Assembly (NCBI RefSeq): GCF_001542905.1
Contig: NZ_LOAJ01000001.1
Coordinates: 2,480,001 to 2,544,000 of the forward strand
Length of the DNA: 64,000 nt
Direction: 5' to 3'
Origin: Halorubrum aethiopicum
Lineage (GTDB): Archaea; Halobacteriota; Halobacteria; Halobacteriales; Haloferacaceae
The notes under the pieces were generated by a model. The model did no database searches and was not told the DNA's origin. It was given only the letters and a program-made list of their open reading frames with translations. Below are positions 36,839-44,711 of this stretch, in pieces. A program made the position numbers and the translations under genes. Numbering within the stretch: the stretch's first letter is position 1; each line of letters starts with the position of its first letter.

Positions 36839-36920
36839 GCCGACTCACCTCCTACCAGGTGAGTGACTGAAAGAACCCTACGAAGGCTGCCGCTACCGAC
36901 AGAAATCCACTTAAGTAAAT

Positions 36921-36943
36921 GGGTTGGGGCGGATTTGAACCGC
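36921..36943. other. Attachment site (att), tRNA side
   Basis: These are the last 23 bases of the tRNA-Val gene (acceptor 3' strand and T-arm), repeated with three mismatches at 20998-21020. Integration kept the tRNA intact by supplying its 3' end. Confidence 0.8.
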
Positions 36944-36994
36944 CGGCCTCCTCCATGTCAAGGAGGTGTCATAACCGGACTAGACTACCAACCC
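36921..36994 (-). tRNA. tRNA-Val (anticodon GAC)
   Basis: A complete 74-base cloverleaf. The acceptor GGGTTGG pairs with CCAACCC. The D-arm is GTC..GAC, and the anticodon arm CCTCC-TTGACAT-GGAGG has anticodon GAC. The variable loop is AGGCC and the T-arm GGCGG-TTCAAAT-CCGCC. CCA is not encoded. It is the integration target of the neighbouring element. Confidence 0.96.
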
Positions 36995-37091
36995 GCCGGG
37001 GCTTACTGACGCGTTTCGTGGTTTCCGGGGGACGTAATTGAACCTTTCGTTTCGGGGGCCCGCGAGACGATCGCCGGGACGAATCGGAGAC

Positions 37092-37240
37092 GGTACTGCG
37101 ACGAATGGTACGGCAACGAATGGTACGGCAACGAATGGTACGGCAACGAATGGTACGGCAACGAATGGTACGGCAACGAATGGTACGGCAACGAATGGTA
37201 CGGCAACGAATGGTACTGCGACGAATGGTACGGCGACGAA
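37092..37240 (+). repeat. 15-base tandem repeat, nine perfect units
   Basis: The unit ACGAATGGTACGGCA recurs with period 15: ACGAATGGTA starts at 37101, 37116, 37131, 37146, 37161, 37176, 37191, 37206 and 37221. Outer units carry small changes (TGCG for GGCA). It lies between tRNA-Val and the M24-like gene, in a gap (36995-37336) that holds nothing else I can support. The period keeps an open frame (Asn-Gly-Thr-Ala-Thr), but no start or context supports a gene. Confidence 0.9.
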
Positions 37241-37336
37241 CCGGTGACAGCACGGCGACTCGCCGCCGACGGCTCTCGGTGGATCGTCGCCGATGGTTTT
37301 CGACCGGTTTTACTGCGTCGACGCGAGCCGTCTCGT

Positions 37337-38533
37337 ATGGTCGATCTCTCCGCTCGGGCGGACCGGTTGGACGAGTACCTCGACGCCCGCGGACTCGAGG
37401 CCGCGTGGTTCGCCGAGCCCAACGGGTTCGCGTGGCTCACCGGCGGCGACAACGTCATCGACGCCGACGCGTCACACGGGATCGCCGCCGCCGGCTACGA
37501 CGGCGAGTTCCGCGTGATCACCGACAACATCGAGTCTCAACGCCTCGCCGACGAACAGCTCCCGGACGAGTTCGCGATCGAGTCCTTCCCGTGGTACGCT
37601 GACTCACTCGCGGGTGCCGTCGCCGACCGGTCCCCGCTCCCCGCCGCCGTCGACTTCGACGCACCCGAGTTCGACGCGTCCGACTTCGAGCCGATCGAGT
37701 CGAGCCGGCTCCGCCAGCCGCTCACCGACGGCGACGTGGAGCGCTACCGCGAGCTGGGTCGCGAGGCCGCGGCAGCCCTCGAGACGGTCTGTCGGAACCT
37801 CGAGCCGGAGGACCCCGAGTACGAAGTGGCCGCCGGGATCGACATCTCGCTGTCCTCGCGGGACGTAAACACGCCGGTGGTCCTCGTCGGCGGCTCGGAG
37901 CGCGCACGGTCGTACCGCCACTTCACTCCCACCGACGCGACGCTCGGCGAGTACGCGCTCGTCTCCGTCACCGCCGAGCGCGGAGGGCTGTACGCCTCGC
38001 TCACGCGGACCGTCGCGTTCGACGCCCCAGACTGGCTCGAGGACCGCCACCGGGCGGCCGCGCGCGTCGAGGCCACGGCGCTCGCCGCCACCCGCGCGGC
38101 CGCCGCCGGCGAACTCGACGCGGACGACGGCCCGGAAACTAACGGACTCGGAACTGACGGACCCGGAACTGACGGGCCCGGAACTGGCGGGGCCGGGACC
38201 GCCGGCGACGTCTTCGAGGCGATCCGCGAGGCGTACGACGCCGTGGGGTTCGACGGGGAGTGGAAACGCCACCACCAGGGCGGGGCCGCCGGCTACGCCG
38301 GACGCGAGTGGATCGCGCGACCCGATTCCGACGAACCCGTAGTCGAGCCGATGGCATACGCCTGGAATCCCACGGTGGTCGGCGCGAAAAGCGAGGACAC
38401 GTACCTCGTCGACGGCGACCGCCACGAACTGCTCACGAAGACCGGCCAGTGGCCCACACACGAGGTCGAGTCCGTCCCCGTCGACGGCGTCCCCACGGAG
38501 ACGTTCGAGCGGCACGCCCCGGTGATCCGCTGA
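37337..38533 (+). CDS. M24-like (Xaa-Pro aminopeptidase fold) protein
   Basis: The 398-residue protein has a creatinase-type N-terminal domain (about 1-130, with WLTGGDNVIDADASHG) and a pita-bread-like C-terminal domain with ALVSVTAERGGLYASLTRTV, KRHHQGGAAGYAGREW and EPMAYAWNPTVVGAKSEDTY. The usual five metal ligands (Asp, Asp, His, Glu, Glu) are not all visible; where the family has D-x-G...D it has AERGG...SLTRT. It may be inactive as a peptidase or a variant family. Residues about 270-293 are a Gly/Thr/Asp-rich insert encoded by 15-base near-repeats. A TATA-like region (GGTTTTACTG) is placed about 27 bases before the ATG. Confidence 0.75.
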   Translation: MVDLSARADRLDEYLDARGLEAAWFAEPNGFAWLTGGDNVIDADASHGIAAAGYDGEFRVITDNIESQRLADEQLPDEFAIESFPWYADSLAGAVADRSPLPAAVDFDAPEFDASDFEPIESSRLRQPLTDGDVERYRELGREAAAALETVCRNLEPEDPEYEVAAGIDISLSSRDVNTPVVLVGGSERARSYRHFTPTDATLGEYALVSVTAERGGLYASLTRTVAFDAPDWLEDRHRAAARVEATALAATRAAAAGELDADDGPETNGLGTDGPGTDGPGTGGAGTAGDVFEAIREAYDAVGFDGEWKRHHQGGAAGYAGREWIARPDSDEPVVEPMAYAWNPTVVGAKSEDTYLVDGDRHELLTKTGQWPTHEVESVPVDGVPTETFERHAPVIR

Positions 38534-38630
38534 TCGAGCGAGGGCGAGAGAACTGACCGAGCGACGGCGGAACACTGACCGAACCGGAGGCGGGGGAAGT
38601 TTCATAGCGATGGAATCCGACGTGTCTCCC

Positions 38631-39509
38631 ATGCCAGACGACCCGTACCGCGGGCCTCGGTCGGCGCTCGAGGCCGCGGCCGAGAGGCGGGGAATCGACG
38701 ACCCGAGCCCCGACGCGGGCCCGCGGGTCGCGCGAGTCCCGGAGTCACACGTCCACGACACCTTCGAGGTGGGCGGACTCGAGACGAAACGCGAGGAGTC
38801 GCTGTTACAGGCGGTGCTCGCCGACCACGACGGGGTCAGCGCCGCCTCGGCGACCCAGCGCAACGGAACCGTCGGCGTCCACCACGACCCGTCGGTCTCG
38901 CGGGCCGACCTCAGAGAGGTACTGGAGTCGTACGACCTCGCCGTCGCTCCCGGCGACGAGGCGTTCGCGAGCCGTCGCGAATCGCAGTTCGCCTCCGCCC
39001 GCGTCGCCGTCGCGGTGCTGTTCGGGCTCATGGTCGCGACGCCGTACGTCGCGGTGTTGTACCCCACCCGCCTCGAGTGGCTCTTCTACGACCCGATCAC
39101 CGTCGAGTACCTCCGGTCGATCCTCGACTCGCGGGCCGCGACGCACTTCTTCGTCAACCTCGCCACGCTGTCGGGCGTCGCGTTCCTCGTCGCCTGCGGG
39201 CCGGCGATCCGCCGGGCGTTCACGGCGGCGACCGAGGGACGGCTCACCCGCGAGCTCGCGTTCGTCGGCGGCGTCTGTGCCGTCTTCGGCTACAGCACCC
39301 TCGCGGCGTTCACCGGCTTCGATGGCGCGGTCCACTACGACCTCGTCGCGTACGCGGTCGCGGGCGTCACCGTCTGGAACCACTTCGCGACCGAGGAGCC
39401 CTCGGTCGAACGGCGCGCGACCGAATCCGAGGTCGCCGCGAGCGGGGCGGAGCAGGTCGCGGACGCGGACGCCGACGACCGCGTCGCGCTGACCGACGGC
39501 GGGCGGTAG
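38631..39509 (+). CDS. Membrane protein with an HMA-like N-terminal domain
   Basis: The 292-residue protein has an N-terminal stretch (about 40-115) resembling the heavy-metal-associated ferredoxin-like fold of P-type ATPases, but without the CxxC metal site: HDTFEVGGLETKREESLL, then RNGTVGVHHDPSVSRADL. About four membrane helices follow (about 123-145, 175-197, 215-235 and 240-260) and a polar tail. There is no DKTGT or ATPase domain, so it is not a transporter by itself. A TATA-like GTTTCATAG (38599-38607) favours ATG 38631 over 38610. Confidence 0.65.
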   Translation: MPDDPYRGPRSALEAAAERRGIDDPSPDAGPRVARVPESHVHDTFEVGGLETKREESLLQAVLADHDGVSAASATQRNGTVGVHHDPSVSRADLREVLESYDLAVAPGDEAFASRRESQFASARVAVAVLFGLMVATPYVAVLYPTRLEWLFYDPITVEYLRSILDSRAATHFFVNLATLSGVAFLVACGPAIRRAFTAATEGRLTRELAFVGGVCAVFGYSTLAAFTGFDGAVHYDLVAYAVAGVTVWNHFATEEPSVERRATESEVAASGAEQVADADADDRVALTDGGR

Positions 39510-39532
39510 ATCGCGGCTGATCGGCTTCCTTC

Positions 39533-39623
39533 GTTCGATTCCGTTCGTCCGATTCCGTTCGTCCGATTCCGTTCGTCCGGATTCGGTCGACACGGGCACT
39601 GAACTCGACACGGGCACTGAACT
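39533..39623 (+). repeat. Two short tandem repeats (14 and 18 bases)
   Basis: CCGTTCGTCCGATT-type units repeat three times (39533-39582). They are followed by two copies of CGACACGGGCACTGAACT (39588-39623). They fill the gap before a small membrane-protein gene. Confidence 0.75.
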
Positions 39624-39652
39624 TTTCACGTGAGCCGAGGAACGTGTACAGC

Positions 39653-39841
39653 ATGGTCTCCGGGTTTCAAGACCGATCGCCCGTGGTCACCGTCTTCGGC
39701 GTCCTCGTAGCCATCGTCGCGATCGTGGGAACGCGGTTCCTCGGATGGGAGTGGGGATCCGGACAACTCGTTCCGACGATCGTCGGCGTCGTCGTCGCGG
39801 GCATCGCCGTGGTCATCGTCGTTCGGCGAGCCATGGAGTAA
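39653..39841 (+). CDS. Small two-helix membrane protein
   Basis: The 62-residue protein has two hydrophobic helices (about 10-27, VVTVFGVLVAIVAIVGTRFL, and 38-58, TIVGVVVAGIAVVIVVRRAM) and a basic end. Start ATG 39653 is chosen; another in-frame start lies nine bases upstream. No family recognised. It stands alone between repeat-rich gaps. Confidence 0.6.
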   Translation: MVSGFQDRSPVVTVFGVLVAIVAIVGTRFLGWEWGSGQLVPTIVGVVVAGIAVVIVVRRAME

Positions 39842-39921
39842 AAGACGAGTTCCGGCGGACTCCTCTTCGATCACCGGGAGCGTCGAGTTCGTTTCTCGAG
39901 CGCTCGGGCGGTGCGGTTCGG

Positions 39922-39993
39922 TCCGGAGAGACAGCAGTCCACCTCTCCCGGAGAGACGGCACTCCACCCTTCCCGGAGAGACGACACGCCACT
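39922..39993 (+). repeat. Tandem repeat of about 26 bases, three units
   Basis: Units begin CCGGAGAGAC at 39922, 39948 and 39974 with partly conserved interiors (GCACTCCACC). They occupy the convergent gap after the small membrane protein and end at the next gene. Confidence 0.7.
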
Positions 39994-40195
39994 ACCCGAT
40001 GTACGCGTGGCCGACGACGGCGACGATCAGCGCCGCGACGACGATCCACGCGAACGGCTCCGCGGCGAGCAGCGTGAACGGGCGAAGGACGGACTCGTCG
40101 AACCCGAAGAGCAAGCCGGCGACGACCACCGCCGCGACCACGGTCGCCGCGACCACCGCGGAAATACCGAAAAGCGCGGTGTCCGATGCGTCCAT
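39992..40195 (-). CDS. Small two-helix membrane protein
   Basis: The 67-residue protein has helices at about 8-30 (FGISAVVAATVVAAVVVAGL) and 46-66 (EPFAWIVVAALIVAVVGHAY). It starts at ATG 40195. It lies downstream of the ABC importer operon on the same strand after a 135-base gap, so co-transcription is possible but unproven. Function unknown. Confidence 0.65.
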   Translation of the reverse strand: MDASDTALFGISAVVAATVVAAVVVAGLLFGFDESVLRPFTLLAAEPFAWIVVAALIVAVVGHAYIG

Positions 40196-40329
40196 ACCCC
40201 TCCTGTGTCGGCGACGGGCAAAAACGTCCCGTCGCCGGGGCGTGCGAGGGCGGTCCGCCGGCGATCGCCCGCCGACGACGGTCCGCCGCTGACGACGATC
40301 CGCCGCCGCCGACGGTCGTCGATCCCGCG

Positions 40330-41163
40330 TCAGCGACGCGCGATCAGGTCGACGCGCGTGAGCGAGACCGCCGCGAGCACCATCGACACCGCCACCGCGA
40401 GGAAGACCACGCTGATGACGTTGACTTCCGGCGTCACGTTGTACCGGATCTGGTTCCAGATGTACACCGGCAGCGTGGGGTCGCCGGAGCCCTTCACGAA
40501 GTAGGTGTAGACGAACTCGTTGAACGAGAGGGTGAACGCGAGCAACCCGCCCGCAACGACTCCCGGGAAGACGTTCGGCAGGGTGACCTGCCGGAAGGTC
40601 TCGAACTCGTCGGCCCCGAGGTCCTTCGAGGCCTCCTCGAGGCCCCTGTCGAAGGACATGAACGTCGGGAGGATGACGAGCGTCGCGAACGGGATCGTCC
40701 GGATCACGTGGGCGATCACCACCGACACGTAGTCGGGGAGCCCGAGGGTGCCGTTGAAGAACAGCACCATGGCGATCCCGGTCACCACGAGCGGGACGAT
40801 GATCGGCAGCGTGGCCAGAAGCTGGAGCCAGCTCCGGCCGGGGAAGACGTACCGGTCGACCGCGTACGCGATCATCGTCGCCAGCGCGACCGTGATCCCC
40901 GTCGCGGGAATCGAGATGGTCAGCGTCGTGACGATGGCGTCGAGCGCGGCGTCGTTCGAGAGGAACACCCGGTACCACCGGAGCGTGAGCTGATCCGGCG
41001 GGAAGGACAAGACGCCACCGTCCGCGAAGGACATGAACACGAGCACGCCGATCGGCAGCCAGAGGAACGCGAGCACCGCGACGATCACGGCGGAGGCCAT
41101 GCGCGAGGCGTGCGTCTGCGTGAACCGCTCGAACGGGGCGGTGACCCGATCGATCGCGCTCAC
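40330..41163 (-). CDS. ABC importer permease, PotC-like
   Basis: The 277-residue inner-membrane permease belongs to the polyamine/Fe-type binding-protein-dependent family, with six predicted helices and the EAA loop EEASKDLGADEFETFRQVTLP (about 165-185) that docks on the ATPase. It overlaps the upstream permease gene by four bases (ATGA). Together with the PotB-like permease it forms the membrane channel of the importer. The substrate is predicted to be spermidine/putrescine or another small cation, by family only. Confidence 0.88.
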   Translation of the reverse strand: MSAIDRVTAPFERFTQTHASRMASAVIVAVLAFLWLPIGVLVFMSFADGGVLSFPPDQLTLRWYRVFLSNDAALDAIVTTLTISIPATGITVALATMIAYAVDRYVFPGRSWLQLLATLPIIVPLVVTGIAMVLFFNGTLGLPDYVSVVIAHVIRTIPFATLVILPTFMSFDRGLEEASKDLGADEFETFRQVTLPNVFPGVVAGGLLAFTLSFNEFVYTYFVKGSGDPTLPVYIWNQIRYNVTPEVNVISVVFLAVAVSMVLAAVSLTRVDLIARR

Positions 41164-42191
41164 GACGTCTCACCTCCGGTGCCGAAGAGGCCGCCGCCCA
41201 GCCGCGTCGCGAGCACCAAAAGCGCCACGACGACCACCGAGATGACCATCCCGATGGCCGCGCCGAACGGCCAGTTGAAGGCGCTCTTGAACTGGTTCTC
41301 GATCACCATCCCGATCATGACGTTGTTCGTCCCGCCGAGCAGCCGCGGCGTGATGAACGACCCGAACGTCGGGATGAACACCAACACGACCCCGGTGATC
41401 ACCCCGTTTATCGTCATCGGCAGCGTGACCGAGAGGAACGTCCGGATCGGCCCCGCCCCGAGGTCCTTCGACGCCTCGATGAGGTCGGCGTCGAGGTTCG
41501 TCAGCGAGGCGTAAAACGGCAACACCGCGAGCGGCAGCCAGACGTACGTGAATCCGATGAGCACGGCGGTTTCGGTGTACAGAAGCGAGAGCGCCGGCAG
41601 CCCGACGAGGTTCAGGATCGAGTCCAGGACGCCGTCACTCTGGAGGATGTTGATCCACGCGTACATCCGGATGATGTAGCTGGTCCAGAACGGCAGGATG
41701 ACCAAGAGCAGGAGCAGCGTCGTCCGCCGCGAGAACCGGACGATGCTGTACGCCAGCGCGTACCCGACCGCCGCGACGATCGCGGTCACCTGGACGCTGA
41801 GCAGGAACGTCCGCCAGACGACCGTGAGGTACGTCTCCGAGGTGAGGAAGTCGGTGTAGTTGCGCAGCGTCCACGCGCCGCCGATCTGGTCCGCCTGAAA
41901 CGAGACGACGAGCATCGCGAGAAGCGGGATCGCGAAGAAGAACACCAAGATCCCGTAGGGCGGCCCGGCGATAGAGAGCGTCCGGAGTCGCGGTCGATCG
42001 CGGAGGAACGCCGTGAGGTCGCTCACGCGGGCGTCGATTCCGGACGCGGTCCCGCCGTCCGTGGCGACCTCGCGGTCGGTCGTGGCGACCCCGTCGTCGG
42101 GCGCGGCCATCTCGCGATCGGTCGCGTCGACCGTCCCGCCGCTCTCCGACTCCGCGGCGTTCTCGCCGTCAGAACGCGACGACTCCGTCAT
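41160..42191 (-). CDS. ABC importer permease, PotB-like
   Basis: The 343-residue permease begins with an extra acidic, Asp/Glu/Thr-rich N-terminal extension of about 60 residues, usual in haloarchaeal homologues. It then has six helices with the EAA-type loop IEASKDLGAGPIRTFLSVTL (about 250). It overlaps the ATPase gene by one base and the PotC-like gene by four, so all are translated as one operon. Confidence 0.88.
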   Translation of the reverse strand: MTESSRSDGENAAESESGGTVDATDREMAAPDDGVATTDREVATDGGTASGIDARVSDLTAFLRDRPRLRTLSIAGPPYGILVFFFAIPLLAMLVVSFQADQIGGAWTLRNYTDFLTSETYLTVVWRTFLLSVQVTAIVAAVGYALAYSIVRFSRRTTLLLLLVILPFWTSYIIRMYAWINILQSDGVLDSILNLVGLPALSLLYTETAVLIGFTYVWLPLAVLPFYASLTNLDADLIEASKDLGAGPIRTFLSVTLPMTINGVITGVVLVFIPTFGSFITPRLLGGTNNVMIGMVIENQFKSAFNWPFGAAIGMVISVVVVALLVLATRLGGGLFGTGGETS

Positions 42192-43366
42192 CAGGATCCT
42201 CCGTCGCGGTCGTCCGCGGACCCGTCACGGCGGTAGACGTGGACGTCCGCCGCGTCCCACGCGACCGCGACGCGGTCGTCGACCTCGAAGGCGGCGGACC
42301 TGACCTCGGCGGACAGCCGTCCCCACCGATCCGTCTCGATCCCGTACTGCGAGTCGCTCCCCTGGTAGCTCCGGCTCCGCACGACCCCGGTCGTCGAGAA
42401 CGTCCCATCGCTGTCGTCTGCGTCGCCGTCGCGGTCGCCACTTCTCTCGTCACCGCCGGTCTCGCCGTCGCCGGTCCCGCCGCCGTCGCCGGCCGGTTCG
42501 ACGCGCACCTGGAACGGCCGGATACAGACGTCGACCGCGTCGTCGACGGCGAGGTCGCCGACCGCGACGTCCCCCGGGACCGACACCTCGCCGCCGCCGA
42601 CGTCGAGGCCGATCGCCCCGTCGTCGACGGCGACGACGCGCCCCTCCACGGCGTTGACGTCGCCGATGAAGTCCGCGACGAACCGGCTCGCGGGGCTCTC
42701 GTACAGCTCCTCGACGCTCCCGACCTGTTGGATCTCCCCGTCGTCGAGGACGACGAGCCGGTCGGAGACCGCGAGCGCGACCTCCTGGTCGTGGGTGACG
42801 TAGAGGAACGTCGTGTCCGTCTCGACCTGGATGCGCTGGAGCTCGCCTTGCATGTGCTGGCGGAGCTTGCGGTCGAGCGAGGAGAGCGGCTCGTCGAACA
42901 GCACGAGCGCCGGCTCGTTGACGAGTGCGCGCGCGAGCGCGACCCGCTGTTGTTCCCCGCCGGAGAGCTCCGCGGGGGAGCGGTCGCCGTACCCCTCCAG
43001 ACGAACCATCTCCAGCATGCGCTCCGTCCGCTCGCGTCGCTCGTCGGCCGGGACGCCGGACTGTTTCAGGCCGTAGCCGATGTTCTCCGCGACCGTGAGG
43101 TGCGGGAACAGCGCGAGGTCCTGAAACACCATGTTCACGTCGCGCTCGAACGGCGGCGAGCCGACGACCTCGACGTCGTCGAGGGCGATCTCGCCGTCGG
43201 TCGGCTCCTCGAACCCCGCGACCATCCGGAGGACGGTCGACTTGCCGGACCCGCTGGGGCCGAGGATGGAGACGAACTCGCCGTCCTCCACGTCGAAGTC
43301 CACGTCGTCGACGGCGACGAGGTCGCCGAACTCCTTCGTCAGCCCGCGGACGCGCAGCAGCGACAT
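42191..43366 (-). CDS. ABC importer ATPase, PotA-like
   Basis: The 391-residue ATPase energises the importer. Walker A is LGPSGSGKSTVLR (about 35-47), the Q-loop MVFQDLALFPHLTV, the signature LSGGEQQRVALARAL (about 134), Walker B VLFDEPLSSLD and the H-loop YVTHDQ. The C-terminal TOBE domain contains an acidic Gly/Asp-rich insert near 290-320, not present in bacterial PotA and probably a halophilic linker. One base separates it from the binding-protein gene. Confidence 0.92.
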   Translation of the reverse strand: MSLLRVRGLTKEFGDLVAVDDVDFDVEDGEFVSILGPSGSGKSTVLRMVAGFEEPTDGEIALDDVEVVGSPPFERDVNMVFQDLALFPHLTVAENIGYGLKQSGVPADERRERTERMLEMVRLEGYGDRSPAELSGGEQQRVALARALVNEPALVLFDEPLSSLDRKLRQHMQGELQRIQVETDTTFLYVTHDQEVALAVSDRLVVLDDGEIQQVGSVEELYESPASRFVADFIGDVNAVEGRVVAVDDGAIGLDVGGGEVSVPGDVAVGDLAVDDAVDVCIRPFQVRVEPAGDGGGTGDGETGGDERSGDRDGDADDSDGTFSTTGVVRSRSYQGSDSQYGIETDRWGRLSAEVRSAAFEVDDRVAVAWDAADVHVYRRDGSADDRDGGS

Positions 43367-43367
43367 T

Positions 43368-44489
43368 CTAGGCGGCCTTGACTGCGGTCCAGATCTCGTC
43401 GTATCGCGAGCGGACCTCGTCGGAGAGGGTCTCGGAGAAGACGAGGTCCCACTCGTCCGGCCAGTTCGTGAACTCGGCGTCCTCCTCGGAGAGCTCGTCG
43501 CTGATGTCGACGGCGGGCTGGTAGCCCATGGTCTCGAACAGCTGTGCGGCGTTCTCCGTCTCGCTGGCCCAGTTGGTGAACTGGAGGCTGGCGATCGGGT
43601 TGGGCGCGCCCTGCGGGATGACGAAGAGGTCGCTCGTGTACATCGCTCCCTCCTGGGGCGCGGTGTAGTGGACCGGTGCGCCCTCCTGGAACCGCGCCGT
43701 GTAGGTCCGGCCCATCGTGAGCGGGCCGGCCACGACGTCCTCGTTGACGAAGAGGCTCATCCCCTGCTGATAGTCGCCCCAGTAGGTCTGGAGGAGCGGC
43801 TTCTGCTGGATGAGCACCTCCTCGATCTCGTCGTAGTCGTCGGGCTGGATCGGGTCCTGTCCGGTGTACAGCGCGGCGATCTGACAGGAGACCGTCGCGT
43901 TGTCCCACATACAGAGGTTCCCCTCGTGTTCCTCGTCCCAGAGGACGCCCCAGGAGTCGGGTGCCGAGTCGAAGTACTCGTCGTTGTACGTGAGCGGGTA
44001 GAGAACGAGCGACTCCGGGACCCCGTACACCGAGCCGTCCTGCTGGTAGGAGCTCGCCTCCTTGATCCGGTCGGTGATGTTGTCCCAGGCGGGCATGACG
44101 TCGACCGGGATCTCGTGGAGGAAGTCGTTCTCGATCGACCGCTCGACCCAGTTCGTCGTGGCGGCGATGTTGTCGATCTCGTCGTTGCCGGCCTGGAGCT
44201 GGGAGTACCACTGGTCCGCCGAGGAGTAGCCGGAGTTGCTCACGTCGACGTCGAACTCCTCGCCGAAGGCGTCGATCGCGTACTCCGCCCAGGAGTCGTA
44301 CCAGTTCCACAGGTTCAGGTTCGATTCGAGGTCCTCGGGCGGCCACTCCGTGACGTCCATCGGGACCCGGTCGCTCCCACCGCCCCCACCGCCGAGACAG
44401 CCGGCGGCGGCCGCCGCGCCCGTCGTCGCCGCGCCCTGAAGGAAGCGGCGGCGCTTCAGACTCGTCGACCCGTCGGTCACTTTACGCAT
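43368..44489 (-). CDS. ABC importer substrate-binding lipoprotein, PotD-like
   Basis: The 373-residue lipoprotein has a Tat signal (LKRRRFLQGAATTG) and a lipobox AAAGC (Cys31) followed by a Gly-rich spacer. It should be exported folded and anchored by lipid outside the membrane. The mature part matches the spermidine/putrescine-binding family (COG0687): LNLWNWYDSWAEYAIDAF at the start and VYGVPESLVLYPLTYNDEYF in the middle. A GGAGGGA ribosome site (44494-44500) precedes ATG 44489. First gene of the four-gene importer operon, divergent from an aminotransferase. Confidence 0.9.
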   Translation of the reverse strand: MRKVTDGSTSLKRRRFLQGAATTGAAAAAGCLGGGGGGSDRVPMDVTEWPPEDLESNLNLWNWYDSWAEYAIDAFGEEFDVDVSNSGYSSADQWYSQLQAGNDEIDNIAATTNWVERSIENDFLHEIPVDVMPAWDNITDRIKEASSYQQDGSVYGVPESLVLYPLTYNDEYFDSAPDSWGVLWDEEHEGNLCMWDNATVSCQIAALYTGQDPIQPDDYDEIEEVLIQQKPLLQTYWGDYQQGMSLFVNEDVVAGPLTMGRTYTARFQEGAPVHYTAPQEGAMYTSDLFVIPQGAPNPIASLQFTNWASETENAAQLFETMGYQPAVDISDELSEEDAEFTNWPDEWDLVFSETLSDEVRSRYDEIWTAVKAA

Positions 44490-44711
44490 GCTGTCCCTCC
44501 GTCGAACGATCCGCTATCGGACTGAAACTCGCGATCCATCACGTGTGAGGAACTACGATCCTCCGTGATAAGCGTATCGAGGGGGATCACACCCCATCGC
44601 CGGTCGTCGCCCGGCGATCGGCGACCTCGCCGTCGACCGATCCGCATCATCGATCACGGGGGACGGTGTCGAAACCGGGGGCGTTTTGCTGGTCGCCTCG
44701 GTAGCGGGGGT

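Larger units (their letters stand above)
20998..36943. mobile_element. Integrated element in tRNA-Val(GAC): putative provirus or plasmid, about 15.9 kb
   Basis: The element lies between the intact tRNA-Val gene (its 3' end at 36921) and an imperfect direct repeat of that end at 20998-21020, five bases from the stop of a tyrosine integrase. Gene content is accessory: a primase/helicase-like replication protein, a serine recombinase, RHH proteins, zinc-ribbon proteins, small membrane proteins and a very long repetitive protein. No terminase, portal, HK97 or double-jelly-roll capsid, packaging ATPase or spike gene could be recognised. It may be a non-tailed provirus of unknown type, an integrated plasmid, or a plasmid-vesicle-type element. 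Confidence 0.85.

Noticed and set aside
20998-36943. Interpretation as a tailed-virus provirus
   Set aside because: No large terminase, portal, prohead protease, HK97 capsid, tail tube or tape-measure gene can be recognised; the long protein's repeats do not look like a tape measure.
20998-36943. Interpretation as a pleolipovirus provirus
   Set aside because: No spike-like protein with signal peptide and C-terminal anchor and no VP8-like ATPase is seen, although small membrane proteins are present.
37092-37240. Possible CRISPR array
   Set aside because: Units are 15 bases and contiguous, with no spacers and no cas genes anywhere in the window.
37038-37247. Open frame with nine Asn-Gly-Thr-Ala-Thr repeats
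   Set aside because: It is created by the 15-base tandem repeat; no promoter-placed start codon, no recognisable domain, and it ends where the repeat ends.
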